Source: Marthasterias glacialis (lineage: Eukaryota > Echinodermata > Asteroidea > Forcipulatida > Asteriidae). From it: a DNA stretch of 64,000 nucleotides. The notes beneath the pieces were generated by a model that was not told the origin of the DNA, made no database searches, and was given only the letters and a program-made list of their open reading frames with translations. The translations under genes were made by a program, and so were the position numbers. Where the stretch lies: assembly GCA_911728455.2 (NCBI GenBank), contig OU452229.1, forward strand, positions 15,906,076 through 15,970,075. The letters run 5' to 3'. Shown here piece by piece: positions 42,101 to 53,385 of the stretch (position 1 is its first letter; each line of letters begins with the position of its first letter).

Positions 42101-44937
42101 CCCTTTCAAGAATGAAGCAATCAGGGCCTGATTAAGCATCTCATAGGGAAAGCTTTTTTTTTTTTTTACATTTCCATAAATTTTACTTTTTTTTTAACGG
42201 TTGTATGTTTCAGATCCTTCCACAGAGTTTTCCTCATCAATGTTCCCTCGTCACTTGGAGATTGGTGACCTTGTGTGGGGACCCATTCGAGGCTACCCGT
42301 CTTGGCCAGGAAAGCTTGTCAGTGAGGCAGAGGTCAGAGGTCGTTCAAGGAGGGAAGAAGGAAAAGTAGGTTGATAGCAAACTAACGATAAGCCGATCAA
42401 TATAGTTCTATCGGTCAGACATTCTGCCTGTTTAAATCTGATTTCTGGTTCGTTTCCCCCCCCCTACCCCGGGAAAATTTGTAAGATTATTATTAAATAG
42501 CTGTAAAATGACCATTAAAGCCTGCAATATATCATATCAAAGCCTGTATATGTTTAGGACTGACCTTGTACGCAGTATGTTGCTGCTATTTTTGTTCAGT
42601 GGTCAAATTTGCTTGTTAATGTTAGCTAACACTCCACTCGCGTTACATAACGGACTGAAAGATTTCTCACAAACAAGCGCTTTGGCTGCTTTGGCTGCTT
42701 TGGCTGGGCCTAAACTTTATCAAGAGTAAATTCCAGTTACCAGTTTTCAAAAGCTAACTCTATTGTCTCAAGAATAAATTCTGTTGCTCAATGCCTTGAT
42801 AGAGGCTGCTGTTCTGATGATTTACCAGATAGTTAGCACTTGCCTTTTGTGAACTTGTAAGGTCAAACCGTTGTAGTTCACCAATGGAATACACAGATGT
42901 GCTGGTCGGCATTGAGATAGTTTACACAGAACTATAAAAGAACCGATAATATACCCCTTGTACGCATGTTACAAATGGCGACTGCAACGCTCAGCATTTT
43001 GGAAGTCAACAGGTAAGCGTGTAAAAGCCACGTTGCCTGAAATTCTCACTACTCTTTATATGACACAGGGACATTGACTTCCAAAATGGCGCAGCCGTGA
43101 TTATGGACGCCAGGTGAGGACGTCAGGTGATTCAGGTCAATACAGGTGTACCACAGAGAAAATGCTTCGCAATATTGAGAGCACAAAAACAAGTTTAAAG
43201 ATGGCATTTTAAGTTTGAGTCTCTTCATGTTAATACAGCAATTAATGTAAATATCCTCAAATATAGGACATTGGGTTAAATGTAATACATGGGACATAAA
43301 CTTCTGCCACTTTGCATTTCACAGATGTGGGTGAGGTGGTTTGGGGATCACAGCTGCACTCAGGTTGAGCCAGAGAAACTGAAGACTCTATCAGAGGGGC
43401 TAGAAGCTCACCACAGTGCCAGACAGAGCAATAGAAGGTAAATCAATCATGCTACATGGACAATAAGATCTTTACACACTGAGGGATAGACATGAAGTAG
43501 TCTGGTCACGGACCCCTATTGACCCCTTTCACTGATGTTACACGTAGTTACTGTCTGCCCATGGTCTGCCATCGGGCACTCAAATTGTATGTAATGATAT
43601 TGTGAGCTTGTAAATGCGCATGCATCGCCTGCACAGTACTAAACTGGGTAAACCGACTCCCAAAATGACATCAGGTGAATCGGGTCAATAAATTGTTTGC
43701 ATTGTAACATAACTGGTTTGTGTTTATAATGTTGTTAATGTTTGTCCCTGTGATTGGGCTTTTTTCAGCAGGGGTCGTAGGTTGAACAGTACATTAGAAG
43801 CGGCCATCCAAGAAGCCATGAATGAGTTAGACAAGAAGATGGAACAAGTAAGTCTTGTACTCCTTCCCCATCAGTTTGGAGCATTTTCTTATACTAACCC
43901 TAACTCCCTTGAATGATTTAAAGGGGAACATTTCTCACTCAAATCCAACACCATGGTAACCCAACACTCAAACTGCTCAGCTCTGATTGTGGTGATATGC
44001 CTGAGCCTATGTAAAGATCAGTTTACAAGTGCAGTCCTCTGTCCGACACAATCAAAACATGCAGTTGGATCTTGAAGGGTGGGGGGACGGTTAGAGTTAG
44101 TAAATGTTTTATCTGGTGATCCTTATGCAAGTCTGATACTTCATGAAGGCAATGGAGGCAATAACCTTCATGCCCCTGGTCATTGCCTTGGTGCCCCTTG
44201 AAATGTTCCAGTAGAAATATAAATGTTCCTCATTGAGGTGCCCTTCTCTAAGGGAATAAGTGCCTTGCCCTTTTCAAGGCAGTAGTATCAGGCAGCGTTT
44301 TGAAGTACTTTGTCTTTAATATGAGTAGAGTTTTGCGATGTTTCTTTCCTGTGCCGCAAGGGTTTTTCTCCGGGCCCTCCGTTTTTCCTCCCGGAAAAAA
44401 AAAAAACCACTTTTGATCTCTGGCTGTGCTCCGTGGTCATATATGGGTCTTTGTGGCTGGCTCTCAAACGGGCTTTTACATGGCTACGGCTTGACAACGT
44501 TGTAGCCGCATCCTTCACAATTCAGCTTCTCAGCTTCGAGTGAGGATGATTAGCCTCCCGAATTATTTTAATGTCAATAACCTTCCTCAGATTTCTTATT
44601 TCAGTACTTCAAAAAAGTATCATTTTTATTAATTTTAAGGTTTGAACATCCAAAAGTATTCAAACTTAACTCGTATCAAAGTACTTCATAGTCAGTAATT
44701 GACATCAGTTCTTTTATTCAGTTACAGTATAACATTCCTTTTGATCTAAGCAAATCTTTTTTTTCTGATTCTGTATATGGTCTTTTTCTTGTTTCCACAT
44801 ATGGGACTCGACCATTTATGCCATTTTCATTTTTATTTATCTTCCAATTTGTCAAATCATTGCAGGCCAAAGAAAGCAAAATGAAGCCAGTGCCTAAATC
44901 AACGAGACAGAAAACAAGATGCAAAAGACTGAGGTGA
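29917..44937 (+). CDS. MBD5: MBD5/MBD6 homologue (methyl-CpG-binding-domain and PWWP protein), complete
   Basis: Seven coding exons join in frame: 29917-30104, 31765-32063, 34091-41518, 42214-42365, 43325-43437, 43769-43847, 44866-44937, about 2776 residues (human MBD5 is roughly 1500). The MBD domain (about residues 45-115) has VPMGWNR then TCKCGLECPLI, the MBD5/6 signature. The exon 3 string FPASSLLSAAAKAQLA is shared with vertebrate MBD5. A PWWP domain follows (GDLVWGPIRGYPSWPGKLVS, around residue 2655-2675; then WVRWFGDHSC), and a basic tail. In vertebrates MBD5 and MBD6 associate with the BAP1-ASXL (PR-DUB) deubiquitinase in the nucleus. Given its invertebrate origin this is probably the single MBD5/6 precursor gene. 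The middle is long, acidic and probably disordered. Untranslated first exons were not located. Confidence 0.93.
30262..30440 (+). repeat. Family A repeat copy
   Basis: It starts CTGATACTTCAAGGAGGCAA, contains GCCTCCATTGCCCCTAGCCA and GAGGTGCCCTTTACCAAGGA, and ends TGCCCTTGCCCTTTCAAGAT. Close copies lie at 41957-42132 and 44127-44290, and an inverted one at 26558-26640. Confidence 0.85.
31765..32063 (+). CDS. MBD5: MBD5/6 exon 2: second half of the MBD
   Basis: It follows CTTTCCCTCAG. It encodes SPSGHLLHCADELQRYLL, then GTCKCGLECPL, FNFNP and a Cys/His/Lys stretch (TLCKHRHKLVAMA) that matches the conserved MBD5 region after the MBD. The donor after AAAG is GTCTGT, a weak site, but the phase fits exon 3 exactly. 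Confidence 0.9.
32483..32707 (+). repeat. T-run/G-run junctions and (TTTA)n in MBD5/6 intron 2
   Basis: TTTTTTTTGGGGGGGGGG occurs near 32495, and (TTTA)n running into TTTTTTTTGGGGGGGGG lies at 32655-32707. The layout is like that at 20570-20840 in AARSD1 intron 1. Confidence 0.8.
33383..33965 (+). mobile_element. Family B terminal-inverted-repeat element in MBD5/6 intron 2
   Basis: It begins ACCAGTTGCAGCCGGGATTT and ends CGGCACCTACTGGTTCAAG, imperfect inverted ends. The right half (TGTGTGGGTGAAGCGAAGCA, CTTTTGTTCCGG-like, GGCAGGGGAAACATTTG) matches 55534-55849 in order. A longer middle (about 33500-33760) suggests an insertion. Confidence 0.7.
34091..41518 (+). CDS. MBD5: MBD5/6 exon 3: 7.4-kb giant exon
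   Basis: A single open frame of 2476 codons between TTTTTGCAG and CAG-GTAGGC. It starts with a basic stretch (KRSRSKSK), then His/Gln-rich segments (HQELMQQHQLLLHHQQ) and the SLQEIF...FPASSLLSAAAKAQLA motif. A lysine-rich patch near 36361-36400 precedes a long Ser/Glu/Asp-rich region. That region contains an exact 51-nt duplication (37489-37590), the 33-nt repeat array (about 38455-39420) and an acidic tail. The size is unusual for this family's exons. Confidence 0.95.
38455..39420 (+). repeat. Coding minisatellite, 33-nt unit (11 residues), about 25-30 copies
   Basis: Inside MBD5/6 exon 3, units read CEPVKQDQSMD with drift, mostly CEPVKQDQSxE. The copies in the centre (38570-39180) are most alike, and those at the edges have diverged. 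Unit length stays a multiple of three throughout. The opposite strand is also free of stops here, which gives a 347-codon antisense frame. Confidence 0.95.
41957..42132 (+). repeat. Family A repeat copy in MBD5/6 intron 3
   Basis: It has the same order of motifs as 30262-30440 (CCTGATACTTCCTGGAGGCA; GCCTCCATGCCCCTGGCCAT; TGCCCTTGCCCTTTCAAGAA), and ends 80 bp before the exon 4 acceptor. Confidence 0.85.
42214..42365 (+). CDS. MBD5: MBD5/6 exon 4: first half of the PWWP domain
   Basis: It follows GTATGTTTCAG. It encodes LEIGDLVWGPIRGYPSWPGK, with PSWP in the place of the PWWP motif, then a basic, Arg-rich end. The donor is GTAGGT. PWWP domains bind nucleosomal DNA and methylated histone tails. 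Confidence 0.93.
43000..43150. repeat. Inverted-repeat element (family G) in MBD5/6 intron 4
   Basis: GACTTCCAAAATGGCG and CAGGTGATTCAGGTCAATAC recur at 48130-48290 (TATTGACCCAATTCACCTGA; GACTCCCAAAATGGCG) and in part at 43650-43690. At 48130 both a GCGCCGTTTTGGGAGTCAAT and its mirror are present, so the family is palindromic. Confidence 0.6.
43325..43437 (+). CDS. MBD5: MBD5/6 exon 5: second half of the PWWP domain
   Basis: It encodes MWVRWFGDHSCTQVEPEKLK and on, the WVRWFGD string being typical of PWWP strands 3-4. The acceptor is TTTCACAG and the donor AG-GTAAAT. Confidence 0.93.
43769..43847 (+). CDS. MBD5: MBD5/6 exon 6 with tandem (NAGNAG) acceptor
   Basis: TTTTTTCAGCAG allows starts at 43769 or 43772, so one Ser can be included or skipped without changing frame. 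It encodes a basic GRR then a helical segment (LEAAIQEAMNELDKKMEQ) that completes the PWWP fold. The donor is GTAAGT. Confidence 0.9.
44127..44290 (+). repeat. Family A repeat copy in MBD5/6 intron 6
   Basis: It runs from TCTGATACTTCATGAAGGCA to GCCCTTTTCAAGGCAGTAG and is followed at once by a SINE-2 body at 44318-44565. Confidence 0.85.
44318..44565 (+). mobile_element. SINE-2 copy lacking its tRNA head, MBD5/6 intron 6
   Basis: It starts in the body (ATATGAGTAGAGTTTTGCGA) and runs through GTGCTCCGTGGTCATATATG to GGATGATTAGCCTCCCGAAT. A poly(A)-like run at about 44396-44405 interrupts it. Confidence 0.85.
44866..44937 (+). CDS. MBD5: MBD5/6 exon 7: basic C-terminus and stop
   Basis: It follows AAATCATTGCAG. 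It encodes 23 residues rich in Lys and Arg, ending KTRCKRLR then TGA. Two AATAAA hexamers follow within 40 nt (44959-44964 and 44972-44977). Confidence 0.9.
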   Translation, partial: AKESKMKPVPKSTRQKTRCKRLR

Positions 44938-47157
44938 TGAAGTGTAAATTATTCTGTAAATAAATGCTTCAAATAAATTTCTGAAGCTTTATAAACTTCA
45001 AAAATGACATGGAAATATGATTTATATGACAACAATAATAATGTGTTGTTTGCATTTTTTTTAATAAGACATTGTGCAAGCGTCACGCTCGGGAAAAAAA
45101 ATCATTACAAGTTGGAAAAATAATTCTCTGACAGATGTCTTTAAAAATTTGACCATTGACTTTCACGTAAGGTAACTTTTATATCGAAATTTAAAAATAG
45201 TAATAAATTTGAAATTTAAATTGAAAGACTTAAATTAGCCATGGACAACCAAATGACTAATGCTAATTTTTCTGACAGGCGGCAGGAATAATATCCATAC
45301 TTATGCACATTAGGTGAAGCAATTTTTTGGTCTTTTACTAAGCCTTCTAAGTAAGAAAGTATAATTTGATATTATCATATGGTATCAAGATTGTTATTAG
45401 TCAGATTACGGATAAAAGAGACACGAAACACAACTAAAGGCACCACTTTGCATCCGTCACGTTAGCAGTTTTTCCGATGGTTGTAATTTTTGTTGAAGTA
45501 CCTTGAACCACCTATAAAAGTGTTTAACATATGAATGAACATGCAGGCTCATACAGAAAATGATTTGAGTTGATTCATTTGATGTTTCCAATTGTTTCAT
45601 TTTTGTTTTTAAAGGCAGGGGATACTTTTGGTAATTACTCCCCTAATAAATGTCTGTAAAAACTTACTTGGTAAGAAGCAACGGAGAGCTGTTGATAGTA
45701 CAAAACATTGTGAGAAACGACTCCCTTTGAAGTAACATAGTATTTGAGGAAGAGGTAATTTCTCGCTAAAATATTTGAGTATGGGAAAGGCTTCAGACAT
45801 GAAGCCTTTTTCACTTAATGGGAAACATTCAGTTTCAACATTTATGGATCCTTCTGCGTGGAAATAACCGCTCCAGATTTTTCGCTGATATCTCAAGAAC
45901 GCTCACACCTTTTGAAACAAAAATTTCAGAGGTTAGTTTTATCGTGTATGTCTAGAACTATATAGGATTGAAACAAATATACGGTTCCAAATACCAAAGG
46001 TATACCCTGCCTTGAAATCACCTCCAAATTTTCATTTAAAATGGACGGAAAAAGTTACCTGCCTTTTCTGTTCATTTTTTAAATGAAATTTGAAAGTAAT
46101 TAGAGAATTAATCATTCTTATCAACTCAAATTCTTTTCAGTGTAAGCCTGCGTGTCCATTGACATGTCAAAACACTTATGGGTGGTTTCAGGTACTTTAA
46201 AAAAAAAATTAATACCATTGGGAAAAAAATTGCTAACGTGACGGTAAATAAGTCTAACACTTCATTGTGTTTCCTGTTATTTGCCAAATTACCTTGATGA
46301 AGGTACTGTCACTCTATCAAATGATCACCCTACCTGAGTGTTGTTGTCTATCGCAAGAGGGTTTTTCTTCTCCCCCAAAAATGGTTACTTTATTTTTAGC
46401 TTGGTCATTTAGACTCGTGTTCGTACCATTTTATTTTCTCGGTTTTCATTACTGTTGTAAAAAGAAATGCATTACTTTATAATTTATCTGTAAATACCTT
46501 TAAGAATATCTTGTTTTAAGTTTCTTTCTTTTTTTTGTCATTTGGTTGACGGTGTTTTTTTGTTGATAAGAACAAGAATTCACACCATGCCTTTTTATTT
46601 CAGAAAGCCTGTAGACTTAGGCTTGCTTTATTTTGTTGTTTTAGCATTTTACTTGTCTATGCCCCCCTGTGCAATAACAGTTTATATTTAAATCGTTTGA
46701 AGTGAAAAGTCAAAACACTCAAAGATTTTTGAACCATTCACTTTGTCCTTGTCATGAAATGGAAGCGTGCCATTTATCGATGCAAACAATATTATGTTTT
46801 TCCTCACTCGTTAGTTTTATTGAATGACTATGAACAAAGCTAACTTTGTTTAGGTTCTTTTTCCTTTCTTTTATTTTCATTCCAACAATAATCAGTGGTA
46901 TAACACTGACTATTTCCACAAACTATTCTCAAATCCTCCTCTTCTAATCACCATGTCAGCATTCTGCTCCGAACATCTCTATGTACTTTCAGAGCCATCA
47001 TGTTTTTAAACTCTGACTTGTATTTTTAGTTTATATTATTTTTCCATGGTGCTCTGGACCTGCAAACATGTACCATAGCTTTAAATCTTACTGATAAGAT
47101 TTGTAGATTTAATTAGAGAACACTTTATCAAGTCATGTAAGGCATGTCTGTAGTACA

Positions 47158-47262
47158 TGTAATGGCTTTGGCTATGGCTGGAACGTTGAAGAGTCCAATT
47201 CTTCAGTGTTGTCGATGCAGCCATCAGCCATAGCCGTAGCCAGTGGCCCTCAGTTCAAACAT
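47158..47262. repeat. Family E palindromic element
   Basis: GGCTTTGGCTATGGCTGGAA is mirrored by CAGCCATAGCC(G)TAGCC, with AACGTTGAAG and CAGTGTTGTCG around the centre. Confidence 0.6.
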
Positions 47263-48129
47263 AGACGTGGTCATTATAATCCCTGTTCTTCAGTGAGAGA
47301 AGAGATGCCAACATGAACTACAACCATGTTGTACATCATCAAATAAAATAAACAAAGGATTATTGACTGGATAAACCCTCCACAGTGCCCATTCCAATGC
47401 ATCATAATATTACATATAAGCCCCCTTTTCAGGGGCTGTTTCAGGAGTTCTATAGCTGCAAATACAACCCAATCTTTTGTTGTAAATTTTGACATGGTCA
47501 GTGGTCAATTTATGAACCCAGTTCTCTGATGACTTTACTTTGGTACTAAGAAATTATAAATCAACGATAGTGTCATTTTGAAAGATTAAATAATACAAAG
47601 TTTATAATTAGGGCATAATGTGCTCTTTAAATTGTGTTGTGTTGGTGCTAATTTAAGTCCTAAATCGTGTTAATTAAAACGATGCTTTAGTTGCAAATCT
47701 TTGGATCTTGATGCTCTCTGACTTGTGAAAATGGAAGTGATTTTTTATTTTCCCGAACAAACTTTCAAAGTGTACTGAACTCTCAAAAGTATACGGTTTT
47801 ACTCAAAAGACTGAAGACTTTCTAGTACCCTAAGTTGATGAACAGGTCCCAATTTCATAGCATAGAAAGTTTGCTGAGCAGAAATAGGTAACCTGCCAAG
47901 GTGACATTAGTTTTCACTGTTTTGAGTGGTGCCTTGCTGATTTTGTGCTTGGTAAAAGAGTTTGCTTACCATTATGAAATTGGGTCCCGTTTTAAAATTG
48001 GCTTTTGTGATGAGACAGTTGACACGCTGGAATGATTTGAAACTGTTATGGTTTTTATTTGAAAATATCAAATTGTAATTACTTTTTGATTTTGTCAATT
48101 GATCCGCTTATCTTAAAGTTCTTAACCTT

Positions 48130-48290
48130 TGTATTGACCCAATTCACCTGACGTCATCATCACAATAATCTTGGTTGCGCCGTTTTGGGAGTCAATGTAC
48201 CCATGTTTTTACATTGTATTGTGCATTTTAGGGAACGCTGCGTTTGCACGCTCCGTTCTGACTCCCAAAATGGCGAGCGTGGCGGCAGCA
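48130..48290. repeat. Family G palindromic element
   Basis: GCGCCGTTTTGGGAGTCAAT (about 48177-48196) and GACTCCCAAAATGGCGAGCG (about 48259-48278) are inverted around an AT-rich centre. TATTGACCCAATTCACCTGA marks the left flank. Confidence 0.65.
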
Positions 48291-50399
48291 GAGAGGTTGC
48301 GTGACCCCTGGAAAAGTTCATTTCGCAGCCATGTTGGGTACAGCTATGTACAAACTCAGTGGCTGGATGGTCTGCTGAATGACTTCCAGCGTGTTTGTGC
48401 ACGCAGCAGTAGAAAAGGGTCTCGGGTGCCGTCACGTGAAACCTCTCTGTAGCCGCGTGTGACGTTGGTGCAGTTGGTCAATACTTACCAAGAAAATTAA
48501 CAATAAGGCGTTCCAATTTATTTTGTCAGCATGGTTTTTTCTGAAGATGCAGGGAATTGTATTTTGTTCACGTTTGATTATTATTATTTTTTTTTGATAT
48601 TTTGATAATGCTAAAAGATCGCTGTATTTCTTGAGCCGAGAGGGAGATCGATTATTTCAATTGAAGACTTTTAGAATGGATTAAAAAAAAAAAAAACACG
48701 AACCTATTGGATCTCAAACGAGTTGTACGTTCAAAGTAGACTCTTGCATTTTATAAGCAGCATTTATTCCAGCCAAAAACTGACAAACATAGACACAGTG
48801 TAATAAGAAACAATTGTAATCATCTATTGTTAATCATCAAGATCTATTATAATCTCTTTCTGAACACAGTTTGCGGGTATGCAAAACTTCTGCTAAAGGA
48901 CTAACGCCAAAACTAATATTTTATTTAACAAAAGTAAACATATAATCTTGTCATGGTTTGATTGAGAGTGTTTTCATTTTCATTTAATCTATTATCCATT
49001 TCCCAACTCACAATTGTTTTTTTGTTTTTTGCAAGAATAGTATTGGTTTCTCATTGGGACATTTCCTGTTGGATGTAATATGTACTTATTTATTTATTTA
49101 TTCTTCTTTTTGTTTTATGGGGTTGGCCACCCCAATCATTGGTTAATTTGTTCGTCTTAAATGTTATTGTTCCGTTTTTAAAGTTATTTTTTTTTTTTTT
49201 TTAATAAATTTATTCATTTTGCACTATTTTTTCTAATTTAGTTTGAGAGGAATTGGTGTAGACCATGTATAACCTTTGTTCACAAAAAGAGTGACCTTGT
49301 TCATTCCAGGGCCTAGCTGGCAGGCAAGATACTGCGCCAGCCATATGGGAAATTTGTGTCATTTATTCCCACACTAATTCAAGAGTTATGAAAATAACAG
49401 CTGAACAAGTTTTGAGATGTGCTCCCTGTCTACATATCAAAAGTTGATCAAAATCGGACAGTCTCCATAAAATATACGATTTGATGTTTCTTCCATTGGG
49501 CTGATGTGTACAAAACGTGCCTGTCGGAAGTCTGGGCTTTTGTGACTCTTTTGTAAACATGTGATGTCACAGGTTACATGGTCTTTAGGCACACCGAATG
49601 ACGAATTCAGTCTTTAAAATGTTTATTCAAAGTACTTATTGAGATCGGGGGGGGGGTCGATGATTTGTGATGGGAGAAATCGCCTTTCTTTAGAACTTTA
49701 CAATAAAACTTTTTTTATTTCCCGTTGTGTTTCTATTGGATAAAATTGCATTAATCAATAATAAGATTCTTTTCAGTCGCCTTGCCAGTATAGGTTTACA
49801 AACACCAAGTAGTTTACCCAGCACCCGTTGTGTAATTAGAAGGACAAAGTGAAAAACCCCTTTAAATATGCAGTCTATAACGTACTATGTATAAATTATT
49901 TGGAATAATGATACTTTTGTTACTCCGTAACTTGTTCAATAATTTGAGGTCTGCAAAAAAGACATGTTGTATTCATCCGATAAGTTAATTATGTTGATTT
50001 GCAACTTGATATAACTGTAGCCAATCGGTGTACGACTCTGTGTACATAGGATTGTAAAGTTATGTATTATAGAATATATATGTAAATTGTATTCAAAATA
50101 TACATCATCAAAATGAGAGTTGATGACGTGAGGAATTAATCAAAAACACACTCTGACTATATGCCGTCTCTCTGGCGATATTGAGATCAATTTGACTCAA
50201 CTTGGGTCAGTTAAACGAGGATTCATTTTCTATGTAAATTCCCATCCCGATGTTTTTCAGGGTGTGAACAGATTAATCCTGAGTTCATCAATAATTTAAA
50301 AGACAATACTATAATTCAAAAATGATCATCCCTGCTATGTTTACAAAATAAAGTTACAGGAAGTGAAGAAACTTGTGTCGTTTTTTCTTTGAATTTTCC

Positions 50400-53090
50400 C
50401 AGGATTTGTTTATTGACCGTGGAAACTACAAACTATCCAATGATGTTAACAATATTGAACAGCCCATATAGCTAATCACATCCATGCAGTGAAAATAAGT
50501 TTGGTTTTACGGAAAGGACAAGTGCGTTCCGCTATGACAACCAGGAGTTTTCTCAGGATTTTGCCTGATTTCAGGATGTTCTCAGACCTCCTTGAGCCTT
50601 CAAGTATAAAGCAATCACCAGAGGGAGAAAGAAATTATTTCCTAATATTTTTGGTGATGCACTGAGTCTATCTAACTTATGAACTGCAACAGCTGGGATG
50701 TTCCAGGTCTAGAATAAGTGGAGAACCCAGACAAGCAAGCCATTCCCAGGAATGTTTACACCCGTCAAATCTCACCTCGAATCAGCACACATTGGCTATA
50801 GTTTTTTTTTTTAAATAGCAGCATCGAAGACAAGTGTGAAGATCATTTCAAACAGCACACACCAGCAAGTACCTCCTCCCCACCCATGGAAATTAAAATA
50901 GATGCTGAAAAGTTGTGGTTTTCTTTTTAAAGCTACATTCGTAATTCATTGGGAGACTTAACATTGAAAATTATAACAATTTGCAACATTAATCCGACTG
51001 GCCTACCAAAAGTTATTTGAACAGGCAGAGATTCTCGGCAATGATGTTTTAAGTAAAACGCGGGAATTGACGAAGCATTGCACAGTGAACTGAAACTTCA
51101 CTGAACTGTGAACTGAAAGTATACTACAGAGCCAGAGGCATTCAAGTAGAAAGAAGTCACAAGGGGAGAGGCAAAATGCGGGCAGAAGAAGCCAGGAATG
51201 AACAATGACAAGGAGACAATGAGGGTTTGGGGTTAGGGTTGGAGAGAAGGGGCTAGTTTAACCATAGGGTGGAAACACAAAAGACGAAATCAAAGGTGGG
51301 AAGGAGGAGAAAAAGTAATTAGTGAATGAGATAGACTTGGGGACATCTGTGGAAAATAATTATATGTGAATTCCCGATGCCTGAAAAAAAAATAATGATT
51401 TAACAAAGAGCAATTCTAAAATTTGAAATTAGTCACGTTGTTAAAGCCAATAAGTCATAACTCAGTTGTTAAAAAAGGGGGAAGTAGTATGTTGTATCCT
51501 TGTAAACACGGCTTGTCTTCATGTCAATTTTGAACGCTTTAGGATTATAAAGAACAGTTAAACTTACTTTTAAATAGACAAAAGAATTGAAGGCAAAACA
51601 AGATTTTTAATAAGAAAGTGTCGCAGATGTCCGTCCAAAAAAATACAATGACCTAACTTTCTGAACTTAAATTTAAGAAATTTGTCAGTGTGAAAATTGC
51701 CATTATACATATTATGTGATGTAAGATGGCACGAAAAGTATAACAACACACATACAAATTAAATACAAACTGTCTTAAGTTATAGATTATAATAAATCAA
51801 ACATCAGTTCTGTCATGTCACCCCTAATGTTTTTCACCCATTTTAGCCTGTTAGAAAGACTGCTTAATATAGGGTCAAAACGTGAGGTCACTAACAATTT
51901 TGTTTAGCATTTATTTTCTAAAAGTTGTCATTTTGGTTGGTAAGCAGTTTGCAACAGCTAGGCCTAATTATATTTTTCTAAATTGAAAGAATGCGATCGA
52001 AATCACTCCTCCTGGCTTTTCTGGATTACTCGAGAGATTACCACAGAACGACAGCTTTACGATTTATACTACCCATTTCTAACTGTACACTTTTGGGAAT
52101 AAACTGGCATCCTTTGTATAACTAAAGTGTGTACCTTTTGTTTTGCCTCTGAAACTGAACTCAGAAATTGTGTCAGAAGTTAAGCCATCAGGACAACTGA
52201 TGTATGATAAAGCTACGCTACGATATGCGTATACGACCCCCCCCCCCCCCACCCTCCCCAACACACCAATTCTATGATGCCTGACAACAATTAATTATTG
52301 GCCTAATCGGGGTTCTCAATGGTTATAAGTGGCGGGTAGCCGTGTCAGTCCTAAGATTGCAGTAAATGAAATAAAATGCAGCACTTTATTGACTAACTAG
52401 TAAAACATCTGCATAAGCTTTCGTAGCAACAACTACTACTACTAAATGTTATCAAACTTTCGAAAATTTATCTTCAGTTAAATTTTTAAAATAGTTTCGT
52501 TCCTCCGGAACTTCGGAAGGTGTTCCCCTCATACAGTATAGAACCAGGCCTGTTTGAATGTTCAGTTTAAAATGGAACATTCGCTCGAAAATCACATAGT
52601 TTTGACATCCGTAAAAAAGTCTGTTTTCAACTGAACTTGATTTTATATTTAACGGAATAATAAATATTTGTCTTTCATTGCTCTTTTATTTTTGTTCACC
52701 ACATTCCAAATGCTGGTACTGGTAGGCAATTAAAATAATGTTACAAGTTTTATTCATAGGTAGAGATTGCCGCGTTAGTCTGATAGATAAAACAAAGAAG
52801 GTAGTGGTAGCTCGTAAAGACTAACTAATTACAAACAAACTGCATGGCAAATACTACTTTATCAATGCAAAGTTCCAAAGTTTTATTTGGTACCTCTGAT
52901 ATAACATTGCACAGCTCCCAATACATAACATTTCTTGAAAGTGATGACGTGTTTTTCAAACATCTAGATGTTAAAATAACAAATGGTATTACTATTATAC
53001 CTATGTCACAAATAACTTTGTGTCCAAGGAGGCAGAACGAAGCCGCTAAACACACGTGTGAAGCTGATTGACCCGTGGTAATAGTATTAT
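50400..53090. other. Intergenic stretch between MBD5/6 and EPC
   Basis: No gene is seen. It contains a half-copy of family F at about 51848-51900, a C-run at 52239-52250 and an AG-rich stretch at 51120-51330. The rest is unique-looking AT-rich sequence. Confidence 0.45.
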
Positions 53091-53099
53091 CACTGCACT

Positions 53100-53385
53100 A
53101 TCAATGAACGAAAACAAAAGGATGCGCGCGCATACAGGAGGAGCCCTTGCAAAGGATCATGGGATGGATAAGCAATCCGCCATGATGTCGCGACGACACG
53201 GTGGAAAATACGAATTTGGTGGCCTGTTTTGTGGTTTCTACTGATTTCGAGGACTTAAAACCCGCATGACAAGCAGTAACGATAGTCGAGATCGGACCTT
53301 GGATAGGTATTTCTCACTACCGATTCCTGTTCGGGTGTATTTTTAGGGATCGACCGCTGGGTCACCAGCGAGGCAAGCGGCCAAA
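53100..53385 (+). promoter_or_regulatory. Likely EPC promoter and 5' UTR
   Basis: Directly upstream of the EPC start codon the base composition changes: GATGCGCGCGCATAC (an NRF1-like palindrome), CCGCCATGATGTCGCG and several CG pairs appear in otherwise AT-rich DNA. No TATA box is evident. The transcription start is not determined. Confidence 0.45.

Larger units (their letters stand above)
44938..50352 (+). other. Probable long 3' UTR of MBD5/6
   Basis: After the stop, early AATAAA hexamers lie at 44959 and 44972. The strongest-looking polyadenylation site is AATAAA at 50347-50352, followed 22 nt later by TGTGTCGTTTTTTC, a typical GU/U-rich element. The region is T-rich on this strand with no coding exon. 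Three Pumilio-type words (TGTANATA) occur at 44955, 46489 and 50041, about what chance allows in such AT-rich DNA. It includes the family E element at 47158 and the family G element at 48130. The extent of the transcript is an inference. Confidence 0.45.

Noticed and set aside
48171..48452. 93-codon frame downstream of MBD5/6
   Set aside because: Its first part is the palindromic family G repeat and the rest has no family similarity that I can see.
44955..50048. Pumilio/Nanos response elements in the MBD5/6 3' UTR
   Set aside because: Three TGTANATA words in 5.4 kb of AT-rich DNA are close to chance expectation. Their nearness to nanos on the chromosome has no bearing on regulation.
51220..51245. 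Interstitial telomere repeat (GGGGTTAGGGTT)
   Set aside because: Only about two TTAGGG-like units occur in a generally G-rich stretch, too few to call.
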